DNA of 64,000 nt from Cotesia glomerata (taxonomy: Eukaryota > Arthropoda > Insecta > Hymenoptera > Braconidae), in assembly GCF_020080835.1 (NCBI RefSeq), contig NC_058160.1, forward strand, positions 2,976,001-3,040,000, in the 5' to 3' direction. A program made the translations under genes and the position numbers. Position 1 is the first letter of the stretch. Every line of letters begins with the position of its first letter. Positions 22,125-34,300 of this stretch are shown piece after piece. The notes beneath the pieces were generated by a model, which worked only from the letters and a program-made list of their open reading frames with translations, did not search any database and was not told the DNA's origin.

Positions 22125-24198
22125 ATGAAAAAGATACCTATTGATATTCATAGAAAGTTTTTGAACATTAATGTGACAGTATTGAGGTAATGTAATTAGT
22201 ATTGTATGGAGTAAAATTTAATTATTTACGTGAAATGAGATATAAAAAGGCGATTTAGAACAAAATTTGATACTGTCTTTCAATTCATTATTCCAAATAC
22301 GAGTTTTTTAATTCTGTATCATAATTTTATATATTTATATCTAATCTAATTATGTAAATTATATTATTATATATCCTTATATATAATTTTATTTAATTAT
22401 ATGTAATTTTATATGATTATATAGAAAAAATTTTTCCCGGGAATTTTGAATATCAAAATTTAAACGGAATAAATAATGAAAGAAATTTATAATTACAGAT
22501 ATAGTGGTGTTTGGCCACTTTTGCCATCAGCCAAAGCAGGTTGGAAAGTGCTGAATTCTATTTTCAGAATCGTAAATTTCGTATTTTTCATAACATTTTT
22601 AATGGCTGTGGCTGCTGATGTGGCGGAAAATTTCGACAGCTTAGAAATAGTTGGGAACGATGGATGCTTTTTTATCGGAACTACTATGGCTGTTATGAAA
22701 GCATGTAAATTTTGGAATTCATACAACAAAATAATTAAGCTGATCCACGAAGTTTATGACCCGATAGACACACTCATACGGAGCTCTGGTAAATTTAAAA
22801 AGCAAAAAACTAATTAACCATCTTAACTAATACATCTTATCTACGCAATGATCAGATCGCGGGATACTTATTAATATAAAGAGAAGCCATTTTGAAGAGT
22901 CTATAGCTCACTATGGATTTTGTGTTCTATGTACATTATTTGCTTTTTGCATTTTATTTTTGATTCCCCGTGAAAAAGGATCGTTACCATTTCGAACAGT
23001 TTATCCATTCGATGTTACCAAATCACCATACTATGAGCTGATAATGGTTTATCAATATTATTGCTTAGTCTACCTTTTGGCCGTCGTTCTTGCGATGGAT
23101 ATAACTACCATAGGATTTATAAGATGGTCGTCAACTCAACTGATCACTTTGACATCAAATTTCAAAAACTGCAACATTAAATTATATAAATGTACAGAGA
23201 TAATAAAAGACCCAGCTGATACGATGAAAACTTTTGATCAAATTGACAAACTCGAATTTACTCATGACGATTGGAAAGTGAGGGAATTTTTATTTTTTAA
23301 TTTGGATGAAAGAGACTTTGAGGACTCGTTTTCAGAGAGATTCAAAATTTGCATTAAAAACCATCAAAGACTTATCAAAACGATCTCCGATCTCAATGGA
23401 ACTTTGAGTTTTTTGATGCTGATACAGTTTGGAACAAGCACTTTTATTATTTGTCTGAATGGCTACCAAATGATTTTAGTAAGAATTTGTTAACTTACTT
23501 ACCGATTAATAAGCTTCTTTATAATTCGTTTTATTTTTAATTCATTGATCTAGAAAGGAGGAAATCCAGCAGATCTTGCTAAATTTTTATCATACTTAGT
23601 ATTAAGTTTTGCCGAATTGTTTTTTTGGTGTTGGTACGGAAATGAATTCACCTCTGTCGTAAGTTGCTTTCAATACTTTGGAGATAATAATTATCCTCAG
23701 TAAGTTTATCGAGCACTCATCCTTGTGTCAAATAGCTGGTATATAACCCTAACCAGCTGATAATTATTATCAAAAAATTCTCAACAATTATTCGCTAAAT
23801 TAATCTAGTACTGTTTTATAAGTTTGTTGTCTTAATAATAAGGCGGACACTCTTACCTACAATCAATGGATGTCTGGTTGGGAAGAATTTGCTCGAGAGC
23901 ACGACCTCGGGGACAGAAATGAGCTAACTAATTTAGTGACTCTTTCGATGATTCCAACTATGGAACCGCTTGAGTTCAAAGCAGTTGGTCTCTTTAACCT
24001 ATCAATGCCTACATTTTTATCGGTAATTATCATTCAATCCTTATCATTAATTTCTTAACTAACTTATTAACTAAAAAAATTTAAACAGCCCACAGATTTT
24101 GGTCTCGAATCGCACATAAACTGTCTAAATTTTTTTTTCCGTAGGTTGTGAAGAGCTCATACTCGATCCTAGTTCTTTTGACCCAGTTTACAGAATAA
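22125..24198 (+). CDS. Odorant receptor E (duplicate of C)
   Basis: Complete 437-residue odorant receptor. Exons: 22125-22186, 22499-22788, 22856-23478, 23554-23658, 23843-24022 and 24145-24198; lengths equal those of gene C exon by exon. First exon MKKIPIDIHRKFLNI. Exon 2 encodes the same protein as gene C, with four silent base differences. Introns 3 and 4 are nearly identical to C (one mismatch in the 184-nt intron 4), yet the second half of exon 3 carries many amino-acid changes. Intron 1 is unrelated in length (312 nt against 103 nt in C) and has a normal GT donor. VVKSSYS precedes the stop. Probably functional. Confidence 0.95.
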
Positions 24199-24550
24199 TA
24201 AAAATTTGATGACGATTTTAATAACTCCGATTTATGAAATAATAGATTCGTTAAACTATTTCAATCACCAAATTTAATCAGTTTAAATATTCAATTTTAA
24301 TTTCATCAAATCAGATCATTATTTATTTTTGTCTCATTCATTACTCATCTCCAAATTCACCAATAATTGTTATATTTAATTGTTACGTTTACCCATGAAT
24401 AAAGTATATTTTTATTCAAAAATAAAAACTCGCAATATCACTGAGGTAATGCATAATGTAAAACATAAGAAACATATCACGCAAGGGTGCACAAGACAAT
24501 CGTTCACCCCCGTGCTTTTTTTGCACCTTTTTCATCGCCACTCTCAATGT
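24199..24550. other. Spacer E to F
   Basis: Gene E 3' flank, with GAATAAAG near 24398 as a possible poly(A) signal and a segment shared with the gene C 3' flank. No gene. Confidence 0.5.
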
Positions 24551-24572
24551 CGATAGGTAATTATAGTCTAAG
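24551..24572 (+). promoter_or_regulatory. Upstream motif shared by genes F and G
   Basis: CGATAGGTAATTATAGTCTA lies 269 nt before the gene F start and again at 31006, about 306 nt before the gene G start. A second shared phrase nearer the gene, TTGAATCA followed by GATATCT, supports common descent of the upstream regions. Function as a promoter element is inference. Confidence 0.45.
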
Positions 24573-24819
24573 TATATTAAATATTCTCTAGCGTTCAATA
24601 TCTCCGTGCTGAAAAAATAATGTGTTATTTAGTTCAATTTCGTAAATTATACAGTGTGTCGTTACTTTATAAATAAATTTAGCTATCTTTGGAAAATAAT
24701 GAAAAGGTTGAATCACTATCACGATATCTCTCGGAAAGCAATTATTTTTTTTCATTTTCTGACTGCAACATAACTCATTATTTTCTGTTATCTATTTTTG
24801 AAAACTTATTTTTATTACA

Positions 24820-26715
24820 ATGAATAAAAGTCATCGCAGAGTGAATAACATGAGTAAAAAAATTTTGAGGTTCAATTAATTTCATTAAACCAGTATTAGT
24901 GTATCACCATTAATATCAAGGTGAATAATTTTCAGAGTTACCGGAATTTGGCCGCTTGATACAAACGTGCCGACAGTTTTCCGTCTGCTTCATCATATCT
25001 TCCGTTTGGTTAATTTGACACTTTTCTTGTCTTTGCTCACAAGCTCTTTGGCAGATTCTGCAAATAATATCAGAGACCTGACGGCGTTCACGGAAAATTT
25101 GTGTTTTTTCTTCGGTACCGGTATGACATTGGTGAAAGCCTTGATTTTTTGTGCTCGCCGAAAAACAATACTTAAATTTATCGAGGAAATTTATGGACCC
25201 ATTGATTTACTACATCAATCAACTGGTAACTAAAATTGACATTTAAAAAAATTTTTAGATTAAGAAATTTAAATTTTGCAATTTAATGTCTAAAACTTTG
25301 ATGTTCCTATACAGAAAAAAAAATTGCTTGAATCAAGTAAATAATTTTGGAGAACTTTATTTTCTTGATTAGAGTAGAAAAATTCTTAAACCAAGAAATT
25401 TTTCTTAGCTTTAGTAAATTTTAGTTGATTCAAGAATTTTTCGTCCTGATTCAAGATAATGAAACTCTTCAAAATTATTTTATTGGTTCAAAAATTTTCA
25501 TTTTAATTTTTTTTTCAGTGTATTTTTCAAGTAACTAATTTTGAATATAATCGAAAAAAAAATTTTTTTTTTTTAAATTGAATTATTAGCAAAATGATTT
25601 ATGATAAACATAGTTAAATTTAAATCAGTCGATAATATTTTATTGTGAGTCCAAAAATTAAAAAACGTTCAATGCTAAATTTCATAATCACTTTGTTCTT
25701 TTATTTTTTCAAGAAATAAAAATTTTGTAATTTTTAATAATGAAAATTAATGTTTTGATAAAAAATGAAGCTAGAGTCAAGCTGAAAAAGCCTCGAGTGA
25801 AGATGTTTTTCTGAATTTAAGTAAATATTACTTGACTCAAAAAATCATCAATTTCTTCAAATTGATTTTCGTTTAAAAGACGATCTGATTTTCAAAAATA
25901 AAAAGTAACATTTGTAAAATATTATGCTATAAAAATCAAAACCTAAATTTCCGGCTTTTTTCCAAAATTTGACCATTCAATGATCTACTGACCCATTAAA
26001 AAAATGTAAGCAATATTTTTATTTTCAGACTCACAAGTACTGATGACAATAAACGTGACAGCGCACCAGGAATTAAAAGAATTTTATTTTCTCTGCGTGT
26101 TGGTGTCATCGATGGGTCTAGCGCGAATATCATCTGGCCGAAAAACAGAAAATGGGCTGCCATTACCGACGTACTACCCTTTCGACACGAGCAAACCACC
26201 CATTTATCAGATTATTTACCTATGCGAATCATTTTGCATTACATTCAATCTGATGGTTGTGATGATAACCGATTTCACGGTGATTTGTTTCATAAAATGG
26301 TTGACAGTTTCACTGAAAATCATAAGCTCGAACTATAAAAATTGCGACAGCAATTCAGTAAAACGGTCTATATTTACTGCAACTTCTTATCCGAAAATAA
26401 TCAAGGCTTCTCAAAAGATTGATATCGACATCGAGCAGATTGATATACAATCTTTCGTGTCATACGAGCAAGTCCATGATTATGACGTCAATAACAATAG
26501 CACTGACTGTTTCGAGGAAAGACTGAAACTGTGCATAAGACAGCATCAGAAAATAATAGCAATTGTTGATGATCTCAACATCATTTTCGGTCGCTACATG
26601 TTTTTGCAGGTCGCTACTAGTACGGGGCTTATTTGTTTAAATGGCTTTCAAGTTATTGTTGTAAGTTATCCAAATTGAACATTTTTTAACAGTGTAATAA
26701 AAATTGATAATAATT

Positions 26716-26750
<35 letters not shown>

Positions 26751-27246
26751 TGCAAAGATAGTTCAACAGTTGTGAGATTTCTAATAAGTCTGATCGCATC
26801 TTTTGTTCAACTCTTGTTTTGGTGCTGGTATGGAAATAAATTTGTTTCTATGGTAAGTCAAAAAAAAAAACTTCTGCCCCGGAAGATATAATTATCAATA
26901 GATATAAAAAAATCTTATACATGTATACACATTTGTTAAGTAGGCCGATACATTAATAACAAGTCAATGGATGTCTGGATGGGAGAATTCATTTAGTCGA
27001 AGCATAAAAAACCTTTTGGTGATATCAATGATCCAGTCTTTACGCCCGCTTGAATTTCACGCACTTGGACTCATCAGATTCACTATACCAACCTTTGTTG
27101 ACGTAAGAAAATGATTATTAATATAGAGTAATGATTTTAAAAAAAATATATACTCATGTATTTATAAGCTCTCTTTAATTTTTCTGCAGATTGTCAGAAA
27201 GTCGTACTCAGTGTTCATACTTTTGAAGCGTACCATTTCTGATTGA
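24820..27246 (+). CDS. Odorant receptor F
   Basis: Complete 429-residue 7tm_6 odorant receptor. Exons: 24820-24869, 24936-25225, 26029-26660, 26751-26852, 26944-27102 and 27190-27246. The first exon is only 50 nt (MNKSHRRVNNMSKK); the start is chosen because it is in frame, has the right phase and shares an HR(R/K)V motif with gene G. A later in-frame ATG at 24850 is possible. Motifs: YPFD and IKW in exon 3, NYKNCDSN, CWYGNKF, QWMSGWE, IVRKSYS. The intron before exon 4 ends in a T tract of about 30 nt. Poly(A) signal at 27278. Intron 2 holds a CTTGA element. Closest relative: gene G (SGRKTE, QHQK). Confidence 0.93.
25310..25520. mobile_element. CTTGA family element, copy 5
   Basis: ACAGAAAAAAAAATTGCTTG to TTTTTTTTTCAGTG followed by TA, in intron 2 of gene F. 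Confidence 0.8.
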
Positions 27247-28062
27247 GTGTTCTTAGATGTCTGCTTTTAAATTACTGAATAAAAGTTTTAATATTTAATA
27301 GCTCTATTAATCAACTAATAATCTCGTAAAAATGTATATTATAACTATCAATATTTTTATCAGGTATATTTTTTCAATGTTATTATCTCAATATGCACAA
27401 TGAAATAGTCGTTTGAATATTTAGCGGTAGTACTATCCAACTTGATATATAAGTGCCAAAAAATACCTAGACGAAGAAAATGAAACATCATTGATTAATG
27501 ACAGTTCTCAGTCCTGTGCAAACTATTTTCCAAAACGCCTAACCTTTATTGTCATATGGATACATTACTGACTACAGTTCAAAATACTAACCAATGATGT
27601 TTTATTTATTCTATGAGATGGAAGTAATAGTGATAAAGAAGACATTACTGATTCGTTTTATTAACAATTCAAGTTATGCATAAGGCAGCATCAAAATTTG
27701 GTCTGATTTGTTGATCATCTCAATATACGTCACAAATATAAAATAAATACGTCATCTTTATGTAGATTGCTTTTTTTTGCTCGCATATTTTTTTTCAGTG
27801 TAGGAAGTAAACTTTATAAATTTTGTTTTTATTACTATCGAAATTTTTGACATTGCCAAAATTCAGTAAAAATGTATAATGTTTATATCGATGCACAATA
27901 AAGCTGACAAATTGGATTTAACGCGATTTATTTTTAATTTAGCAGCAGCATTTGCCCAGTTACTATTATGGTGCTAGCATGACAATGAATTCATTTATAC
28001 AATAACTATTTTCTGTTAAAATATATCTTGCTTTGAAACTTACTGCTTAGAAAGATTTACAG

Positions 28063-28560
28063 ATCCACAGATTCGGTAGAATCTGGCGCCAAGTTCCATT
28101 CAAATCCGTTGTCAACGGAGCGCCAGACTACCGACTATGTTTACTGTAAGCAGAACGGTATTTTGAGGTTGCAAAATTTTATTTAATGCTACGATACTTT
28201 TTTTTCCTAAATTGTATATTATAACAGTAATTCACACTTTATTTTACTGTTATTAATTAATTATATTCACTTACAACAATTAATCTACTTGAAATTACTA
28301 AATTTAATCAGCACAAACTATAGCAACGCAAAAATTTCGATCCTGACTTTTTTTCGATGGGCAAAGTGATCTGCCACAGACTAAATAATTCGAGAATGCA
28401 TAGTAATCCTTCATTAGATGGGAAACTACAGTTAAAAAAAGATATTTCACAGCTTGCATCTACCCGCCAGGGTGCGCTGGAATTATTTTTACATAAACTG
28501 TAGCTTCAAGAGGATAGTTTGCTATAAAAAATGCAGCCAACGCGAGATTTAAGTTGGTAC
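28063..28560. repeat. Dispersed repeat with TCTGGCGCCAAGTTCC
   Basis: Shares long stretches with 54788-55150 and 55729-55770: GTCTGGCGCCAAGTTCC, GTAAGCAGAACGGT and ATTAGATGGGAAACTACAGT. It lies inside the OR pseudogene intron. No frame of note. Confidence 0.7.
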
Positions 28561-28599
28561 CAATTGTAAATTTTTATTATAATTACAAAAAATACTAAA

Positions 28600-29130
28600 A
28601 TCTAAACAAAAACAGTTTCACTGTAAAAAAATCGCAACAAGTCCACGTTCATAAAACTATTAAGAAAAAAAAATTTGTTTTTCTCTTTACAAAAAGATAT
28701 AAAATAAAAAAATTAAAAAATCCAAGTAACCGATATGATTGTTTATGATTTTCGGAAATTAAAAAAAATTTTGTTGTAAATTTAAAAATTAAAAAAAATT
28801 TTTGGAACGTACTTGGTGTGCGTCATTGTGTATTTCAATTTTTTTAAAGTCTAGTAAATATATTTTACGAATTTCATTAAAAGTATTAAAATATTTTGCA
28901 ACCGCGCACACTAAATACGTTACAAAATTTTTTTTTTAATTTTTAAATTTACAACAAAATTTTTTTTAATTTCCGAAAATCATAAACAATCATATCGGTT
29001 ACTTGGATTTTTTAATTTTTTTATTTTATATCTTTTTGTAAAGAGAAAAACAAATTTTTTTTTCTTAATAGTTTTATGAACGTGGACTTGGCGCGATTTT
29101 TTTTACAGTGAAACTGTTTTTGTTCAGATA
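28600..29130. mobile_element. 530-bp palindromic element
   Basis: AAACAGTTTC...: the left arm AACAAAAACAGTTTCAC is answered by GTGAAACTGTTTTTGTT at 29108-29124. The arms remain complementary to a centre near 28860 (AACCGATATGATTGTTTATG against CATAAACAATCATATCGGTT). Probable fold-back element. No coding capacity. Confidence 0.8.
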
Positions 29131-29160
29131 TTTTAAACCAGAGTGAACCGAAAATATGTA

Positions 29161-30258
29161 GGGGAGAGATGCTGCAATTTTAACAAAAATTTTTATTTTT
29201 TTTATTCCATTTGTTTTTTTTAAGATAGTAAACTTAAAAGCTGTCAGAAAGTTAGTTGATAGTATCTTTTATGTGACTGACTTAGTTAATTAGTAAAAAG
29301 TCAATGTTAACTTATTAAAAAATTAATTTATTTAACTAAAGTCAGGGACCAAGATGGCGGGGCGCATTGGTTGCAATTGTAACACAGTGCAGGGGCAATT
29401 GTAACACGGAACGAAAAAGATATTTTTCATCAAATTGCTTTTATTATATAGTCTTAATACGTACTATTATACTTCATTAACTTTTAAAGTCAAGTATTTA
29501 AACTTATAGTATATTATATATTGGGATCTTTAATATAAATTATTAAACATTTACAAAACTATACAAACTACACTATCCCAGAGTAGATTTGTGGCGCATC
29601 CAGTTTGCGCAGATTCCATACACGACTCTGAGTGTTACAATTGCTACTCGTCCAAGTGTTACAATTGACGCTCACGCTGATCTGCTAATAAAAATCTAAT
29701 TACAATAACAAAAATCAGTAAATTGATATGAAATTCGATTTTACAATACTCTTGATATGTCTCTTAAAGTATTAACACAAGTCTCACATCATAACATTAA
29801 AAAACAAATTTGTTATTAAAAAAATTTTGAAGCGTACAAAAAAAAGTTTTCTGCCCTCCGGCCGGAAAGTGGCAACTTTCTGGCCGCTGCGCTAAACAAA
29901 GTTGCCACATTCCGGCTACGTCGAGCAGAAAAATAGTATACACACCTTGGTCAGTAAATAAGAAAGCCTCAGATCACATGTTTGTCAACCTCGGCTTCGC
30001 CTCGGCCAACAATTACATGTGATCTGAGACTTTTCTTATTTTACTGGCCTAGGTATGTAATATACTATTTCACGCGTATTTTCAACAATTCTCAATATTT
30101 TAATATCGGAACAAGATTAATAACTGAAACTTTGATCTAATCAATAAATTACTATTTTGAAGAAGTTAAAAAAAGAATAATAATAATTTTTAATTTTTTT
30201 AATAGTTTTTTATTGAGTGTTACAATTGCCCCTTGTTACAATTGCAGCAATTCTCCCC
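29161..30258. mobile_element. TA-flanked DNA element, GGGGAGA ends
   Basis: Left end GGGGAGAGATGCTGCAATTT; the right end reads in inverse as GGGGAGAATTGCTGCAATTG. TA on both sides (29159 and 30259). The interior repeats CAATTGTAACAC words. 1098 bp with no transposase. It carries a nested hairpin segment at 29840-30075. Its right edge falls inside exon 5 of the OR pseudogene. Confidence 0.85.
29840..30075. repeat. Repeat with CAGATCACATGT hairpin
   Basis: Contains GCAACTTTCTGGCCG / CGGCTACG and an inverted pair CTCAGATCACATGT / ACATGTGATCTGAG around a CGAGGC loop. An inverted-orientation relative lies at 54440-54660. Confidence 0.7.
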
Positions 30259-30500
30259 TATACGAATGATTTAAAGAATATCATTTTATTTTCAATGATT
30301 CAAGCAGTGAGACTCATTGAATTCAAAGCTACTAATCTTATAACGTTTTTAAACATACTTTTATCTAAGAATTTATTAATTTTTATCGAAATAAAAATTA
30401 AAATCTAAATGATTTTCGAACATTGACATGTTCTAATACTTTTCAGATTCTCAAAACTTGATACACATAGTCCATGAATTTCTTGAATCAATTCAAAGTA

Positions 30501-30691
30501 AATATCTTGAAACAAAAGTGAAATTTTAGAAAGAATTTTATTCTTGAAGTAAATTTATTTTCAGTGTGCATCCATCCAGATGTTAGTTTAATTAATTACT
30601 GTTGAGTTGTTAAGAACCAGTAAATTCTGAATAAATTAATGTAATTCGATACTACATTAAATTTAATTTGTTTGCGGTAAATAGTCTGTGG

Positions 30692-30722
<31 letters not shown>

Positions 30723-31311
30723 AGTCATTGTAGGAAATCAAACGTTTTTGTTAATCAATAAAACTAAACAATTGCTAATGATTAAATTTTTGGAAATTGC
30801 ATTTTTTCATTTAAAATAACCGATTTTTGCACTACTTATAATGTCATTTACTTATGAAGAGAAGAAAGAAAAAAAAGAGAATAAAAAAAGAACTAGAAAT
30901 AGATAGTAGTATTGAACAAAACACACTTGATTGCTGCGGATAGTTCTGAATAAAATGAAAAAAAATTATCCATCCCTCGCGAGCTTATTTTTGACACCAC
31001 GCAAGCGATAGGTAATTATAGTCTAAATCTATAAAATATTAGGTAGAGCTTTATTTCTCTGAAGTAAAGCTTCAGCTTATACACTTAAAGGTAATTTGTT
31101 TCTGTTTTCATAATTGCACGGTAGGTTAATAATATATCAAAAGTTTATTTTTCTGTAGGAAATATACTGAAATTGAATCATTTCATGATATCTATTTTTA
31201 CATTGCAATAAATTGTATATTCTTTTGAGAACGAATGACTTGCTAGAAAAATTAAAAGTTTATTTTGATACTTTTATGAAAATAATCTGATTGATATTTT
31301 TGGTGGTAAAA
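30501..31311. other. Spacer before gene G
   Basis: AT-rich, with an A tract at 30690-30720 and the F/G shared upstream motif at 31006-31026 (CGATAGGTAATTATAGTCTA). No gene seen. Confidence 0.5.
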
Positions 31312-34300
31312 ATGCATCGCAAAGTTATTAACATTTGTGAAAAGATCGTAAGGTTGAGAATATTTTTTTTTTACACGATATTGATATTTTTTTGACTGCA
31401 AATATAAAAAATTTTCGAAATTTTAGATTTTCTGGCGTTTGGCCGGCTAAAAATACCGCACCAATAATACTTAAAATATTAAATCCCATTTTTCGAGTGG
31501 GAAATTTCACGTTATTTTCGTTGTTATTTACAAGCGTGATAGGAGACATTGTTGAAAATTACAATGATTTGACGATTGTTACTAATGATATGTGTTTCAT
31601 ATTTGGTACCGGTATGTCGTTTTCGAAATCTTGCTGTTATTTTGTTCAGTATGATCAAATAATGAATCTCATTGATGAGATTTATTCTCTACTTGATGTG
31701 ATACAACAATCAAATGGTAAGCGAAAATTTTTATTGTCTTTAAAGTTTACATTTTACGTATAAGCACACGAAAAAAATATAGCATTGGATATAAATCATT
31801 TTATACAGTTTTTACAATGAACTTTTCTCATGTAAATTAAAAATTTTTCTATAGACTGATTTTAAAGTTTTTACAATGTAAGATTTCCATTTTTTTTAAC
31901 ATAAAATTTACAATTTCAGTTTTAAAGATTTTTAATTGTAAAAATTATATTCCTCAAAATATAAATTTGAAAATTATATCTTAACAAGATAAAAACTGTT
32001 AACTCACCAATTTTTTCTGTAATTTAAACTGAACTTATTTTCCGTACACCATCATGAAAATAATAAAAATAACATTTTTGGAACTCAAATTGTCGATACC
32101 TGATAAAAACTCAATTGCACGCCTCATAAGCAAAGCGTTGAGGTTGTGCTCTACTCTCGACATTTCAAAAAAAGCAGTTTTTTCGAAACTGAAATTGATT
32201 TTTTGTTATTTATATCGCACTTATAGGTTAATATGAGTACACTTACATCAAGTCAAATAATTTGTCAGGCACATAAAATATATTTCAATAACAATTTTTT
32301 TGTTTAACATAGTAAATAATAACATTAAACATAATCTTTTCTGAACGTCCGTGTATGGATGGGTGTAGGTGGCAGGGAAATTGGTCGAAAAAATGATCGT
32401 ACCAGAATAATTTTTTTTTTTATTATCTCAAGTAACACACGACGGACTTTCTCAATTAATATGAGCGTTCAATTCACTGTCGTTAAATTATTATTTATAA
32501 AAAACTAATATATGACTGTGGATTTTTTTGTATATCTATCTATATATTTTATTATAGTATTTTTTTTCCTCACCTTAGAGTTATGGCGCCACTTAACTAT
32601 AACAGAGTTTTCAGTTTTTTATTATTTTGCTTTTTATATTTTATTTCAATCAATTTTATTGTGAAAAATGAGATTATGAGGCGTTACTGACTGTTTTTAC
32701 ACAAACTTATGTTAATTCTACATTCTAGTGTGTTAAATCAACACATGAGAATGTAAAATTCTACACACTAGAGTGTAATATTCTACACAAAAATTTTTAC
32801 ACTTTACACAATGACGAAAAATTTTTAACTGTGTAACTCACTAATAACTAATCATTACCCTTTTCAGACGCAGGGGTTCACGAATTACTAACTTCTACAG
32901 CCCGACAAGAAAATACAACTCTAAAATATTTTTTTTCGGTTCTATCACTGCTGGCTCTATCAAGAATCATGGCCGGTCGTAAAACAGAAACCGGATTACC
33001 TCTGCGAGCAACGTATCCCTTTGACACATCCGAATCCCCAATTCACCAAATCATGTACTTCTATCACTCATACTGTATAGAATGCAGCGTGATGACAATA
33101 TTGGGAATTGATATTTTGGGAGTTTCTTTTGTAAGATGGTCAACAGTTCTGCTAAAAGTGTTATCATCAAACTACCAAAAATGTGACAGCACTTTGTATC
33201 GGAAGTCTTTATTAACCAATACAAAGTCTTTCAACAAGCTAGGTGTGTCCAGTACAGATGAACATACGGGTACAAAAATCAAAACTTTTATACCATTTGA
33301 AGCAGAACATACTAACAAAAATGATAACACTCTTGATTGCTTTACCGAGAGGTTCAAATTATGCATAAAGCAGCATCAAAAACTCATAGAAATTACCAAT
33401 AACCTTTGCAGCACGCTCAGTTATTGTATGCTGATCCAAGTTGTTTCAAGTACAAGTATGATTTGCATGAATGGGATTCAACTGATTTTGGTTCGTTATT
33501 GACATTAACATTGTTTTTAACGAGTTTTGTCATTAGTTTAAAAAAGTATCGGTGCTATTAGAAAAAAATGATTTTTTGTTCTGAGTATTAAATTTGCAAC
33601 CCAGTTTTCATTTCAAAAAACTAACTACTCTGATTAAAGAACGAATTAAAAAGTGTTGCAAATAACAAAATTTGAATTCTTCTAAGACTTGGATGAAATA
33701 GTAATTTATGTCATATGGCCGCAAAGTGGCGATTTTCTGACAACGACGATGTTGCAATATGAGCTTAAAGTTCGTGGCGGGAATGTACGAAAATGAGCTT
33801 AATTTTAACGTCCGAGGCGAAGCCGAGGGCGGAAATTTACGCTCGTTTTCGTACATTCGCGTCACAAACTTTAAAGCGAATATCGTAAAATCGTCGTTAT
33901 CAAAATCACCACTTAGTGGCCAAATGACATACAATATTTTTTGTTATTATCGCTCCATAAATTTAACTTTTGAGGGATAGGAGGCAAATAATGACATACT
34001 CAAATTTTATGAAGTTTTACAAGAGCAAAAAAACTTAATTTTATATTAATTATCTTTTTATTAATATTTATTTATAACGTGGTTGTTATTTTATTAACAT
34101 TAGGTCCGCTTCGTAATAAACTGCCAGCAAAGAAAGAATTAGCGCCACTCAATAGTAACTAAGTTTAAAATTTACTCAAAATCCATCGGTCAGTACACTA
34201 GAATTTGATTTATTTCGTTCTAAATTTCATCCGATTGCACAAGGACAGTACGGAAAAAAGAGGGAAGTAAACTTTGCGGCCTAGTCCGCGGAAAAAAGGT

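Larger units (their letters stand above)
27650..30500 (+). pseudogene. Odorant receptor pseudogene of the F/G type
   Basis: Remnants in the expected order: part of exon 3 at about 27650-27735 (FKLCIRQHQN, with TAA and TGA inside); exon 4 at about 27912-28002 (AAAFAQLLLWC, then TAG where the others have W, then NEFIY); exon 5 from 30262 to 30366 (NIILFSMIQAVRLIEFKA), its first part lost at a transposon edge; and exon 6 at 30447 (ILKT, then stop). A faint trace of earlier exon 3 may lie at 27440-27480. Exons 4 and 5 are separated by about 2.2 kb of inserted elements. No intact frame, so not functional. Confidence 0.85.

Noticed and set aside
33608..33980. Overlapping frames on both strands in the 0.7-kb repeat
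   Set aside because: Related but differently broken frames occur in the other two copies; the strand symmetry comes from inverted words in the repeat.
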